This document shows positions 1 to 7,812 of a stretch of 64,000 bases of DNA, piece by piece. A program made the position numbers and the translations under genes. This DNA is from Clostridium paridis. GTDB taxonomy: Bacteria; Bacillota; Clostridia; Clostridiales; Clostridiaceae. Under the pieces are notes generated by a model. The model was not told the DNA's origin and ran no database searches. It worked only from the letters and a program-made list of their open reading frames with translations. Every line of letters begins with the position of its first letter. Position 1 is the first letter of the stretch. Location of the stretch: the NCBI RefSeq assembly GCF_016765615.1, contig NZ_JAESWA010000017.1:248001-312000 (forward strand). The letters are read 5' to 3'.

Positions 1-875
1 TTTTCAATTGTTCCCGGTCCCCTTCTATTACTTAACTCAATTACTCTTTTTAAAATTTTATTATCTAGTAGCCCCCTAAATATTTTTCTATTATATAAAT
101 CATTGATATCAAACCCATGTATTGTTGTTATTATATTAACTCCAGAATTGTAAGCTGATATTAATGCTTCTACATCTTTATCTGAACCAATTTCATCACA
201 AATTAGAACCTCAGGAGACATACTCCTAATTGCCATTAACATTCCTTCACTCTTAATACAGTTGTCAAATACATCAGTTCTGATACCTACATCCATTTGT
301 GGTATACCTTGAAATGAACCAGCTATTTCGCTTCTTTCATCAATTATTGATACCTTTCTACCTGCAATTCCCTTGCTTTTCATACCATTTGATATATTCC
401 TTGAAATATCTCTTAACAATGTTGTTTTTCCACATTTAGGTGGGGAGATAATTATTGTGTTTAGAATTCTTCCCCCTTCTGTAATTAATGGAATTAATCC
501 ATCTGAAATTCCTTTCATTTCTTTTGTAATTCTTATATTTACAGAAGATATATTTCTTAGGGTTTTTATTTTATTATTATCTATAACCCATTCTCCTGTT
601 ATCCCAACTCTATGCCCTCCATTTATAGTTATAAATCCTTGTTTAATATCTTCTTCGAATGCATAAAATGAATAATTGGCCATTCTTTTCGCAACTATCC
701 TTATATCCTCAAGTTTACATATATAGTTTGATATAAACTCTCTATGATTAGTTACTATAATCAACGGTAAATTTGTTCTCATCCTAATTTCTTGTACTTC
801 CTCTATTTTAAATTCAGTAATGTGACCCAAAATATCCTTTGGTAATATATCCAATACCGAACTATATTTATTCAT
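1..875 (-). CDS. spoIIIAA: Stage III sporulation protein AA (partial)
   Basis: Mother-cell ATPase of the SpoIIIA-SpoIIQ channel that links mother cell and forespore; the family resembles secretion-type ATPases. I translated this reading frame by hand from the ATG at 875, which follows a strong GGAGGTG ribosome binding site. About 291 residues are visible and the C-terminus lies beyond the left edge. Residues around 146-153 carry a Walker A motif (PPKCGKTT), followed by IIDERSEIA, and LICDEIG further on fits a Walker B strand. The rest of the spoIIIA operon should continue to the left. A SigE-like promoter lies just upstream. Assignment rests on motif order and on similarity to the family as I know it. 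Confidence 0.93.
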   Translation of the reverse strand, partial: MNKYSSVLDILPKDILGHITEFKIEEVQEIRMRTNLPLIIVTNHREFISNYICKLEDIRIVAKRMANYSFYAFEEDIKQGFITINGGHRVGITGEWVIDNNKIKTLRNISSVNIRITKEMKGISDGLIPLITEGGRILNTIIISPPKCGKTTLLRDISRNISNGMKSKGIAGRKVSIIDERSEIAGSFQGIPQMDVGIRTDVFDNCIKSEGMLMAIRSMSPEVLICDEIGSDKDVEALISAYNSGVNIITTIHGFDINDLYNRKIFRGLLDNKILKRVIELSNRRGPGTIE

Positions 876-898
876 ATTATCACCTCCACTTACAGTAA

Positions 899-927
899 AT
901 TGTATTTACCAAGTTTCAAAAATATAA
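899..927 (-). promoter_or_regulatory. Candidate SigE-type promoter of spoIIIAA
   Basis: On the minus strand, TTATATT (921-927) is followed by a 14-base spacer and AATACAAT (899-906). This is close to the mother-cell SigE consensus (KMATATT, 14-15 bases, CATACAHT). It lies about 25 bases upstream of the start codon. SigE control is known for spoIIIA in Bacillus; here it is inferred from the motif only. Confidence 0.5.
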
Positions 928-984
928 CTACATAAATAAAATATGTAAAACTGTTAATTAAAATTTTCGATTCTTAAAAAATGA

Positions 985-1024
985 AAAAAGCACATCAAAA
1001 TGGTTCTTAACCATTTGATGTGCT
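985..1024 (-). terminator. Intrinsic terminator after the CD1247-type gene
   Basis: On the minus strand, AGCACATCAAATGG pairs with CCATTTTGATGTGCT (one bulge) around a 7-base loop and is followed by a run of T. It separates the upstream efp/zinc-ribbon unit from spoIIIAA. Confidence 0.85.
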
Positions 1025-1042
1025 CATACTTTGCTATTTTAC

Positions 1043-1402
1043 TTAATTTATATTTTCCCCACAGAAAGGACAAGGGATTGAGATACCTGATTCTAGCGCA
1101 CTACTTTCAATAAAAATAGGTTTGTTACACTTAGTACAAGTTACTTCTTTAAAATCATCCTCAATATCTTCTAAATCTTCAATTGACACTTCTTCAAACA
1201 AATCTTCTTGTATTTCAGAAATATCATTGTCTAAGAATTCAACATTTTCTTGTATTGTTTCAACATTAACTTGAATTCCCTCAACTTTATCATTTAAATT
1301 ATCAATTAATAGCAACAATGATTTTATTATTTCTTTATTTTCTGAGTCTTTTAGACTTTCCACGGCTTCTTGAATTTTATAGAATTCACTTTTAAAATCC
1401 AT
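1043..1402 (-). CDS. CD1247-type coiled-coil protein with C-terminal zinc ribbon
   Basis: A 119-residue acidic protein of unknown function. Residues about 30-85 are rich in Glu, Ile, Val and Leu with heptad-like spacing, suggesting a coiled coil. The C-terminus has two CxxC pairs (CTKCNKP and CPFCGEN), as in a zinc ribbon. I associate it with the clostridial family whose N-terminal domain is named after C. difficile CD1247; that link is from memory. The ATG follows AAGGAAG. It sits between efp and spoIIIAA and ends in its own terminator, so it is probably expressed with or just after efp rather than as part of the spoIIIA operon. Confidence 0.75.
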   Translation of the reverse strand: MDFKSEFYKIQEAVESLKDSENKEIIKSLLLLIDNLNDKVEGIQVNVETIQENVEFLDNDISEIQEDLFEEVSIEDLEDIEDDFKEVTCTKCNKPIFIESSALESGISIPCPFCGENIN

Positions 1403-1462
1403 TTTTGCACTTCCTTCTTAATAATAAAAGTGCTAAGTCAATCAATGACTTAGCCACAAATA

Positions 1463-2020
1463 CTAAACTCTTTCCATGTAATCCCCAGTTCTTGTGTCGA
1501 TTCTTATAACATCGCCTTCATTAACAAACATAGGAACCATTACTACAGCATTAGTTTCTACAGTTGCTTGTTTTAAAGAATTTGTTGCTGTATTACCTTT
1601 TACTCCTGGCTCAGTTTCAGTAATTAAAAGTTCAACAAAGTTTGGAGCTTCTACAGAAAATGCTTGACCTTTATAGAATTTTATAACAGCAAACATGTTC
1701 TCTTTTAAGTATTTAATTGCTTCTTCAACTTTTTCATAGTTAAGAGGTATTTGTTCAAATGTTTCTTGATCCATGAAGTAGTATAATTCTCCATCAGAAT
1801 ATAAATATTGCATTTCTTTTCTTTCGATAACTGCTTCTTGGAACTTTTCAGTTGGGTTAAATGTTCTATCAGTAACTCCACCTGCTATTACGTTTCTTAA
1901 TTTTGTTCTTACAAATGCTGCACCCTTACCTGGTTTTACATGTAAGAAATCTACAACGTTATAAACTTGTCCATCATATTCAAAAGTAGTACCTTTTCTT
2001 AAATCACTTGCTGAAATCAT
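1463..2020 (-). CDS. efp: Elongation factor P
   Basis: EF-P binds ribosomes stalled on proline-rich stretches and stimulates peptide-bond formation. The protein has the KOW-like N-terminal domain ([15 protein letters not shown]), the exposed loop [10 protein letters not shown] with the lysine that many bacteria modify, and two OB domains ending in [13 protein letters not shown] chose the ATG at 2020, giving 185 residues, the usual length. A TTG 15 bases upstream is in frame, but it overlaps the TTGGAGGG ribosome binding site and is unlikely. No EF-P modification gene is visible nearby. Confidence 0.97.
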   Translation of the reverse strand: MISASDLRKGTTFEYDGQVYNVVDFLHVKPGKGAAFVRTKLRNVIAGGVTDRTFNPTEKFQEAVIERKEMQYLYSDGELYYFMDQETFEQIPLNYEKVEEAIKYLKENMFAVIKFYKGQAFSVEAPNFVELLITETEPGVKGNTATNSLKQATVETNAVVMVPMFVNEGDVIRIDTRTGDYMERV

Positions 2021-2139
2021 TAAGTATCCCTCCAAATTGTATTAATCATTATATATTATAACCCTAAAATCCAAAATAATACTTTCATATATCCTAAAAA
2101 AGGGTTACATTGTCTTTTTACAACAATGATATTTTATCA

Positions 2140-2166
2140 AAAGTATTGATTAATTGCAAATACTTT
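2140..2166 (-). terminator. Likely terminator of the pilus-like operon
   Basis: On the minus strand, AAAGTATT pairs with AATACTTT around an 11-base A/T-rich loop, 18 bases after the last gene of the pilus-like operon. The stem is weak and the T run short. A second small stem (CATTGT/ACAATG, about 2108-2128) lies just downstream and is followed by CCCTTTTTT. Either or both could end transcription before efp. Confidence 0.5.
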
Positions 2167-2183
2167 AGCTAAAATATTGAATT

Positions 2184-2561
2184 TCACCTATTATAAGTAT
2201 ATTCTATGTATGAAGAAAATTCAACAAAAGCAGACATATTCCACTTTTCATTAATTTTCTCTATTTTTAGATTATTTATTCCTTGTATAAATTTATTTGA
2301 ATTAAATTCATTGAGTATTTTTAATAATTCCTCTTCTGTACCTAGATAGGAGACTTCAAAGTTTATTCTATCCTTAGCTTTTGTTTCCTTTAATATTATT
2401 ATGTCTTTGTATTTCCCCAGTATATTTAATGCACTATTATGATTTATGCTTATTTGGCTTTTTCTTATTTTACTTTCAGGAAGATTGATATTAATTAAAA
2501 AACTCTGTCCTAAGGATAAGATAAGAAAAATAATAAATTTAATAATTATGGATCTTTCCAT
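2184..2561 (-). CDS. Small membrane protein in PilO position
   Basis: A 125-residue protein with one hydrophobic N-terminal segment (residues about 7-24) and a mixed alpha/beta extracytoplasmic part. I see no diagnostic motif. Its place as the last gene of the operon, right after a similar PilN-like protein, matches the M-N-O order of type IV pilus alignment complexes, so a PilO/GspM-like scaffold is inferred. Its start ATG overlaps the upstream stop codon (TAATG), which implies translational coupling. It is shorter than typical PilO (about 200 residues), and the assignment is positional. Confidence 0.6.
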   Translation of the reverse strand: MERSIIIKFIIFLILSLGQSFLININLPESKIRKSQISINHNSALNILGKYKDIIILKETKAKDRINFEVSYLGTEEELLKILNEFNSNKFIQGINNLKIEKINEKWNMSAFVEFSSYIEYTYNR

Positions 2562-2971
2562 TAAAGTTCTCCCTTAATTTCAATATTATCCTTGTTGTAA
2601 TTTATATCTTTGATGTTAACCTTCCCTTCTTCATCTATCTTTTTAATCTTATTCATTGCTGAGCTTGATTCATCCGCATTTATTATTTTTATATAAAAAC
2701 TATTATTATCTATTCGTACATTAGTATTTTCTTCTTTTGAGAACTCTAATATGTATTTTATTTTCTCTTCATTAAAATTATTTTTTGATGTTTTTAATAC
2801 TGGCTTACTTTCCTTGAATGAAGTAAGTTGTATAATTTTTTTTACTGCAATTGGTAATAGCACTATATTAATTATAAGAAGTATATTAATTAAATTTTTA
2901 AATCTTTTAGTACTTTTTTTCTTCTCTTTTATACTAATTTCTATTGGTATGAAGTTTTTATATATTCTCAT
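2561..2971 (-). CDS. Small membrane protein in PilN position
   Basis: A 136-residue protein with a basic N-terminus that includes FIPIEISIKEKKK, one membrane segment (residues about 28-47) and a short outer domain. PilN proteins begin with a short cytoplasmic motif that binds PilM, followed by one helix and a ferredoxin-like domain; the layout fits but the sequence is divergent. The gene overlaps its upstream neighbour by 4 bases and the next gene by one codon. Role inferred: linking the cytoplasmic M-type protein to the membrane platform. Confidence 0.6.
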   Translation of the reverse strand: MRIYKNFIPIEISIKEKKKSTKRFKNLINILLIINIVLLPIAVKKIIQLTSFKESKPVLKTSKNNFNEEKIKYILEFSKEENTNVRIDNNSFYIKIINADESSSAMNKIKKIDEEGKVNIKDINYNKDNIEIKGEL

Positions 2972-3594
2972 ATAAATACCTTTCTTAATTCTTCTATATT
3001 AAAGTAATCAAGTTTTTTTTCATCGCCTCTTATCATTAATTCCATATCTTTAATTTTTTCCGCACTCTTAAATTCATCGATTACACTAAATAAACTTTCT
3101 TTTTCGATATTTTCTACTTCTTTTATAAAACCCATGTATCCATTAACTATTCCTAAAGCAATTGCATAACCCTCTTCAATGTAAAATATCATTCCACATT
3201 TATTTTTAATTTTTCTTTTAAACTTTTCAAATAAAAACACTTCATAAGGCCTTATTTTTTTAATACATGCCTTTTCAATTATTTTGTTTAATACAAAAGG
3301 TTTTATAACAGAGTATATAATAAGTGTTTTATTTTTCTTATCATATATATAATGAAATAGTTTATCCTTTGAATTAAAAAAGTTGCTATTAATTGTTTCA
3401 TATATAAGTTTCTTATCAGGTTTCTTATTTATATTTATTTTAGTGATCATTAGTGTTTCACCCTTGATTACTATATTGATATTACCTTTTATAAGAGAAT
3501 CATACTTATTGATCTCTCTTATATAAAACTCTTTGTTTTCATTAATAAATGTGATTTTATCTTTAGTTATTAGTAATTCTTTATTTAGTGCCAT
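2968..3594 (-). CDS. Soluble protein in PilM/GspL position
   Basis: A 208-residue protein without a clear membrane segment, in the position PilM (an actin-like ring protein) holds in pilus operons. It is much shorter than PilM (about 350 residues), and I cannot see the actin-fold nucleotide motifs. It could be a reduced PilM or the cytoplasmic half of a GspL. The ATG at 3594 starts two bases after the upstream stop and uses AAGGAG, which lies inside the last codons of that gene. An upstream in-frame start at 3627 would overlap the neighbour needlessly. Confidence 0.55.
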   Translation of the reverse strand: MALNKELLITKDKITFINENKEFYIREINKYDSLIKGNINIVIKGETLMITKININKKPDKKLIYETINSNFFNSKDKLFHYIYDKKNKTLIIYSVIKPFVLNKIIEKACIKKIRPYEVFLFEKFKRKIKNKCGMIFYIEEGYAIALGIVNGYMGFIKEVENIEKESLFSVIDEFKSAEKIKDMELMIRGDEKKLDYFNIEELRKVFI

Positions 3595-3595
3595 T

Positions 3596-4039
3596 CTACA
3601 TAACTCCTTCATAATATGTATCCTCAATCAAATAAATTTCTCCATCATTGTAGTCAAAATCAAATCTATACTTTAATTTACCAGCCTCAAGCTTACGTAT
3701 AAATATAATTTTATTTTGAGCTATATCATAATAAACTTGATTTTCACCACTCTTTGCAATTATATTATTATTTTTCAAGAAATCTTCTAAGTCTTTCTTT
3801 TCTTTAAAAGTGTTTTTATTAATTTGAGATATGTAATTATTAATAAGTTTTATATCATTTTCTCCCATAGTTTTTATTTGATTTTCTTTAAAAGGATAGA
3901 TGTATTCTTTTGAGATATTAATTGACACTAATTTATATATAGAGACAACAAGTATTGAAAAAATCATAATGTAAATTAATAATATAGCTGAGATTTGTCC
4001 CTTCTTACAAGCTAAATACCTCTTCATAATTTTTATCAT
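3596..4039 (-). CDS. GspK/PilX-like minor pseudopilin
   Basis: A 147-residue protein with a short basic leader (LACKKGQISAILL) and one hydrophobic helix directly after it, as in type IV prepilins. If cleavage occurs after KKG, position +5 is Ile instead of the usual Glu. Lack of Glu5 is typical of the tip pseudopilin GspK/PilX, and the gene holds the K position after H-, I- and J-like genes. The start is uncertain: ATG at 4039 or ATG at 4027 (leader MKRYLACKKG). Both overlap the previous gene. Confidence 0.65.
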   Translation of the reverse strand: MIKIMKRYLACKKGQISAILLIYIMIFSILVVSIYKLVSINISKEYIYPFKENQIKTMGENDIKLINNYISQINKNTFKEKKDLEDFLKNNNIIAKSGENQVYYDIAQNKIIFIRKLEAGKLKYRFDFDYNDGEIYLIEDTYYEGVM

Positions 4040-4439
4040 TTACTTTAACAAAAAAATAAACCAATTTACCCTTTTGTATAAATTTTACCTCCTTAACATC
4101 CTCCATGATTTTATTTACAGTAGTTAATTTCCCATCTGTATAATAAAAAACTCCTAAAGCTTCGCCCTTATACATTGCTATTTCTTCAGATTTATTTTCT
4201 ACTCCATAACTTATCTTTAGCTTATTACCTATTACCTCATATTTTTTAACTTGAGCTCTATTTATATTGCTCTCAATTGAGATTATTCCATTTGAGAACT
4301 TATCCTCATCTAGACTATTTTTGCAATAACTTTTCTTAAAATCTATTAAGTCCACAATTATCCTAAGCATAAAACATAGTAATATGCTTGATATAAATAA
4401 ATATATTATAGTTTCAACTAGGATTACTCCTTTTTTCAT
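4005..4439 (-). CDS. GspJ/ComGF-like prepilin
   Basis: A 144-residue prepilin-like protein. The N-terminus MKKGVILVETII has a Gly cleavage site, Glu at +5 and a hydrophobic helix to about residue 30, followed by a soluble domain. The chosen ATG at 4439 lies two bases after the upstream stop, so translation is probably coupled. A TTG at 4466 is only one base from a GGAGG and is unlikely. It needs a prepilin peptidase, and none is encoded in the window. Confidence 0.7.
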   Translation of the reverse strand: MKKGVILVETIIYLFISSILLCFMLRIIVDLIDFKKSYCKNSLDEDKFSNGIISIESNINRAQVKKYEVIGNKLKISYGVENKSEEIAMYKGEALGVFYYTDGKLTTVNKIMEDVKEVKFIQKGKLVYFFVKVNDKNYEEVFSL

Positions 4440-4441
4440 TT

Positions 4442-4885
4442 CTATCTTACATTTCTTGATATACAAACCTCCTCACTTACCATATTACTATCAAACTTAC
4501 TAACCTTTTGCTCAAGCTTTAATTTTATAGTATTCTCACTATTTAATTTTTGAATTTTTATGTATTTATCACTACTATTAACTGAAGTATCAAGTAGATC
4601 TGTAATATTATTACTTATAATTCTATTTATATCTAAGTTTTCAGAATTTATATACAAGTTTTCACTATCCTTAAATGCTGCCAGAAGCTTATTATATTCT
4701 GCATTATAGAGCAATTCCTTTTTTACACTCTTAAAAATCACAGTCTCTTTTCTCATCTCTTCTCTATAAACTAAAACCTTTTTTGCATTATCATAGCACT
4801 TAATTGAAATAAAAAATAAGATGCATAAAACAGCAATTACTAAAGGAATTTCTATTAATACTAACCCTTTATTTTTATTTAACAT
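4442..4885 (-). CDS. GspI-like prepilin
   Basis: A 147-residue prepilin-like protein: leader MLNKNKG, then LVLIEIPLVIAVL with Glu at +5 after the Gly, and a hydrophobic helix to about residue 28. The rest is soluble and rich in Ser, Asn and Lys. It overlaps the upstream pilin gene by 11 bases. It holds the I position in an H-I-J-K order. Sequence alone does not tell I-type from other minor pilins, so the letter is positional. Confidence 0.7.
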   Translation of the reverse strand: MLNKNKGLVLIEIPLVIAVLCILFFISIKCYDNAKKVLVYREEMRKETVIFKSVKKELLYNAEYNKLLAAFKDSENLYINSENLDINRIISNNITDLLDTSVNSSDKYIKIQKLNSENTIKLKLEQKVSKFDSNMVSEEVCISRNVR

Positions 4886-5306
4886 TTATATACTCACTTC
4901 CTGCTGTAATAGATAATACGTCTTTCTCAAGCCTTCCCTTTTTAACTGAAATTGTTGTTGATATATTAGCTTCTCCATTAGGGTCAAGTAAGAATATATT
5001 CTTACCATTTGAATATTTAAAAACATAACCATTTGGTAATTGATATTTTTTAATTAATAATCCTTTTTTATCATATATACTTATTCCCTTATCAGAAATA
5101 GCTACTTTGATGTATTGATTAGTATATTTACTCTTTAGTTTTCCAAAGCAAATACTATCCTCAGTAAATACTTTTATTTCATCGATTTTATCTTCATTTA
5201 TTATTTTTACTAATGGTTTTATAAAAACAAAAGTTATACTTATAATTACCATAAGTACTGCAACTGAACAAAGTAATTCTATTAGTGTAAATCCTCTTTT
5301 TTTCAC
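4875..5306 (-). CDS. Prepilin with canonical cleavage motif, GspH/ComGD-like
   Basis: A 143-residue prepilin with the canonical leader and helix MKKRGFTLIELLCSVAVL (Gly cleavage site, Phe+1, Glu+5). The C-terminal half has short beta-prone strands and a late segment (FLLDPNGEA) resembling GspH/ComGD minor pilins more than a small major pilin. It starts with GTG, overlapping the TGA stop of the platform gene. It is the only protein here with a perfect FTLIE motif, so it remains possible that it serves as the main subunit. Confidence 0.75.
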   Translation of the reverse strand: MKKRGFTLIELLCSVAVLMVIISITFVFIKPLVKIINEDKIDEIKVFTEDSICFGKLKSKYTNQYIKVAISDKGISIYDKKGLLIKKYQLPNGYVFKYSNGKNIFLLDPNGEANISTTISVKKGRLEKDVLSITAGSEYINVK

Positions 5307-6337
5307 AACTTAACCCCATCATATATTGGCAATAAAAAAATAATAAACATAGAAATTATAACTGTACTTATAATTAAAATAATTATTGGCTCAATTATAG
5401 TTGTTAAAGTAGATGTTTTATATGTTATTTGTTTTTCTTTTTCTTCTGCTAATGATTTTAGCCTTACACTTAATGTTCCAGTTTCTTCGCCAATTCTTAT
5501 GAAGGAAATTGTATATAATGATATGCAGCTCATTTCATCAAGTATTAAACTTAAAGCTTTACCTTGGATTAAGTTTTCATAAATAAATAGTACTTTTTCT
5601 TTTACTATTGGAATATTAATCTCGTTTCCAAACTGATAAAGTGCATTTTGCACATTAACTCCACTTTGAAAAATCAAATAAAAAACTTGAATAATATAAA
5701 ATTCCGTAAATTGATTAAAGAATTTTAATTTTCCAATGATCTTAATAATTCTTGTATTAAAAACCTTAAATACCAAAATATACGGAATTAATATTACATA
5801 GCAAACTATATAAATACAGCTAACTACTGGCATTTTATCAAAGCTTTCTCTTAAGTTGAAAACCAACTTACAAATACCTTTAGGAACAATTTCTAGAGAA
5901 GAATACATATCAATAAATTGCGGTAGTAAATAAATGAACATTACCACAGAAATTAAAATAATTAAGGAAATTAGTATTATAGGATAAACAAGTGCATTAA
6001 CTATTTTTTTCTTAATTGTATATAGGTTTTTATAAAAGTTTCCTAGAGAATCAAGGGTTTCTTGTAGTTTACCAGTGTTCTCACCAATCAATATCATTTC
6101 TTTGAATATTACTGGGAAAATATATAAACCTTCCATTGCTTTAGAAATGCTATATCCTTCCCTTACCTTATCTCTAACTAAAGTAATTGCTTCCTTATGA
6201 TATTTATTTTTCAAATTAAAATGAATCATTTCAAAGGATTCGTCAATTGGTATACCACAATTTATGGTGTTTGCTAAGGATTCAGCTATATAACATAAAG
6301 TTAGATTATCAATTCTATGTGCTTTACTACGCTTCAA
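5303..6337 (-). CDS. pilC: Type II secretion F / PilC-like platform protein
   Basis: Polytopic inner-membrane platform of a type IV pilus/type II secretion machine. It anchors the assembly ATPase and recruits pilin subunits. Two T2SSF repeats are visible: the first with GIPIDESFEMI and LIGENTGKLQETL, the second with RIGEETGTLSVRL. Each is followed by paired membrane helices, and the C-terminal anchor is LIISTVIISMFIIFLLPIY. I chose TTG at 6337 (344 residues) because AAGGAG sits six bases before it. An upstream TTG at 6352 overlaps that site. The gene overlaps the ATPase by 11 bases. Confidence 0.9.
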   Translation of the reverse strand: MKRSKAHRIDNLTLCYIAESLANTINCGIPIDESFEMIHFNLKNKYHKEAITLVRDKVREGYSISKAMEGLYIFPVIFKEMILIGENTGKLQETLDSLGNFYKNLYTIKKKIVNALVYPIILISLIILISVVMFIYLLPQFIDMYSSLEIVPKGICKLVFNLRESFDKMPVVSCIYIVCYVILIPYILVFKVFNTRIIKIIGKLKFFNQFTEFYIIQVFYLIFQSGVNVQNALYQFGNEINIPIVKEKVLFIYENLIQGKALSLILDEMSCISLYTISFIRIGEETGTLSVRLKSLAEEKEKQITYKTSTLTTIIEPIIILIISTVIISMFIIFLLPIYDGVKL

Positions 6338-7730
6338 TATTCTCTCCTTCAAGAAAATTCATATAAGTATCTAAGCTAATTACGCCTTCCTCTAAGAGAT
6401 TTTTAAGTCTTGTAAAAAAACTGCTGCTAAACCTTGAACCTACTTCCCCTCTTAAGTATTCTTTTATATTTGCTTTTTCTATGTCTTTAATAAACAGCAT
6501 GTCATAAATTAGCATTCTCCCTTGAGTTCCAGTATAATTACATTCTTCACAGCCAGTACCCTTATAATAAACCTCCATGCTAATCTTGTTTTTATTTCTA
6601 ATTTCATCACTGATTTTATGAACAGTATTACATTTACTACAATTCCTTTTAACTAATCTCTGAGAAATCACTAATATCAATGAATCCATTAGTAAATACT
6701 CTTCTATACCCATCTCTTTTAATCTTGAAAAAACTTCATATGGGCTTTTAGTATGAATTGTTGTATATACCTTATGTCCAGTAATTGCAGCTCTTACTGC
6801 AATTCTTGCTGTTTCCTCATCACGTATTTCCCCAATCATTATAATATCTGGATCTTGCCTTAATATGCTTCTTAATCCAGTTGAAAATGTTATTCCAGCT
6901 TTGATATTTACGCCAACTTGGTTTATCCCATTTATTAGCATCTCTACTGGATCTTCAATTGTTGTAATATTTACATCTTTACCTTTTTCTTCATTAAGTA
7001 TTGAATACAATGTGGTTGATTTTCCTGAACCTGTAGGTCCATTTACAACTATCATCCCATTTCTTACTGCAAGGGCTCTTTTAAGCAAACTTAAATCATC
7101 TTTAGAAAAATTAAGACTTTCTAGATTGTATTTATCCCAGTTGTTATAAAGCACTCTTATTACTATCTTTTCACCATAATAGGTTGGAAGTGTTGAAACT
7201 CTTAAATCTAATAATTCCCCATTTTTCATGTTATGCAACATCTTTCCATCCTGTGGCCTTAATTTATCTGAAAAATCCATGTTACTTTTTATCTTAATTC
7301 TAGTTGCTATATTTAAATATTTATCCTTATCAATCTTAAAAGCTAAAATTAACGAACCATTTAATCTATATTTAATTAGCACCTCTTTTTCAAATGGCTC
7401 AAAATGAATGTCTGATGCTTTTTTACTTATTGCATCATTAATTATATTCCCCTCAGTGTCTATGTCTTTTTTATATATTCTTACTCCAAAACCATCCTTA
7501 ATTAACTTTTTTATACTCTTCTCAGTAGACTTAATTGGAACAATAGCAGTAGAAAAGTTTTGCTCAAGATACTTTATCATTTCAGCTGATACACTACTCA
7601 TAGCTACATATACTTTTCCATTGTATCTACCTATTGGAATAATATTATACTTTTCACATATGTCTAATGGAACTTCCTTGAGTAACCCTATATCGATATT
7701 GTCTAATGATAATTCTCCACCTAGGTTCAT
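6327..7730 (-). CDS. pilB: GspE/PilB family assembly ATPase
   Basis: Cytoplasmic ATPase that powers pilin extraction and polymerisation. It has a reduced MshEN-like N-terminal domain (residues about 5-75), Walker A GPTGSGKST (about 227-235), the Asp box and Walker B in DPDIIMIGEIRDEE, His box TGHKVYTTIHT, and a tetracysteine zinc site (CSKC and CEEC). At 467 residues it is shorter than classic PilB (about 560) and nearer to ComGA/GspE in layout. First gene of the operon; ATG after GGGGGTG. No PilT retraction ATPase is in the window. Confidence 0.93.
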   Translation of the reverse strand: MNLGGELSLDNIDIGLLKEVPLDICEKYNIIPIGRYNGKVYVAMSSVSAEMIKYLEQNFSTAIVPIKSTEKSIKKLIKDGFGVRIYKKDIDTEGNIINDAISKKASDIHFEPFEKEVLIKYRLNGSLILAFKIDKDKYLNIATRIKIKSNMDFSDKLRPQDGKMLHNMKNGELLDLRVSTLPTYYGEKIVIRVLYNNWDKYNLESLNFSKDDLSLLKRALAVRNGMIVVNGPTGSGKSTTLYSILNEEKGKDVNITTIEDPVEMLINGINQVGVNIKAGITFSTGLRSILRQDPDIIMIGEIRDEETARIAVRAAITGHKVYTTIHTKSPYEVFSRLKEMGIEEYLLMDSLILVISQRLVKRNCSKCNTVHKISDEIRNKNKISMEVYYKGTGCEECNYTGTQGRMLIYDMLFIKDIEKANIKEYLRGEVGSRFSSSFFTRLKNLLEEGVISLDTYMNFLEGENIEA

Positions 7731-7752
7731 TTAATCACCCCCAGTTGAGATT

Positions 7753-7780
7753 ATTATCATATTTCCATTTTTTTAATCAA
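7753..7780 (-). promoter_or_regulatory. Candidate promoter of the pilus-like operon
   Basis: On the minus strand, TTGATT (7775-7780), 16 bases, GATAAT (7753-7758), 23 bases before the ATPase start codon. The -35 element overlaps the T tract of the preceding terminator, so the match could partly be chance. Confidence 0.4.
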
Positions 7781-7812
7781 AAAAAGAAACAAATTATTGC
7801 TAATTTGTTTCT
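7774..7812 (-). terminator. Terminator overlapping the lipoprotein stop codon
   Basis: On the minus strand, AGAAACAAAT pairs with ATTTGTTTCT around an 8-base loop and is followed by TTTTTTT. The left arm encodes the last residues of the lipoprotein and its TAG is in the loop. It isolates the lipoprotein gene from the pilus-like operon. Confidence 0.85.

Noticed and set aside
373-666. Plus-strand open frame of 97 codons
   Set aside because: It runs antisense to spoIIIAA, which has clear motifs; no ribosome binding site.
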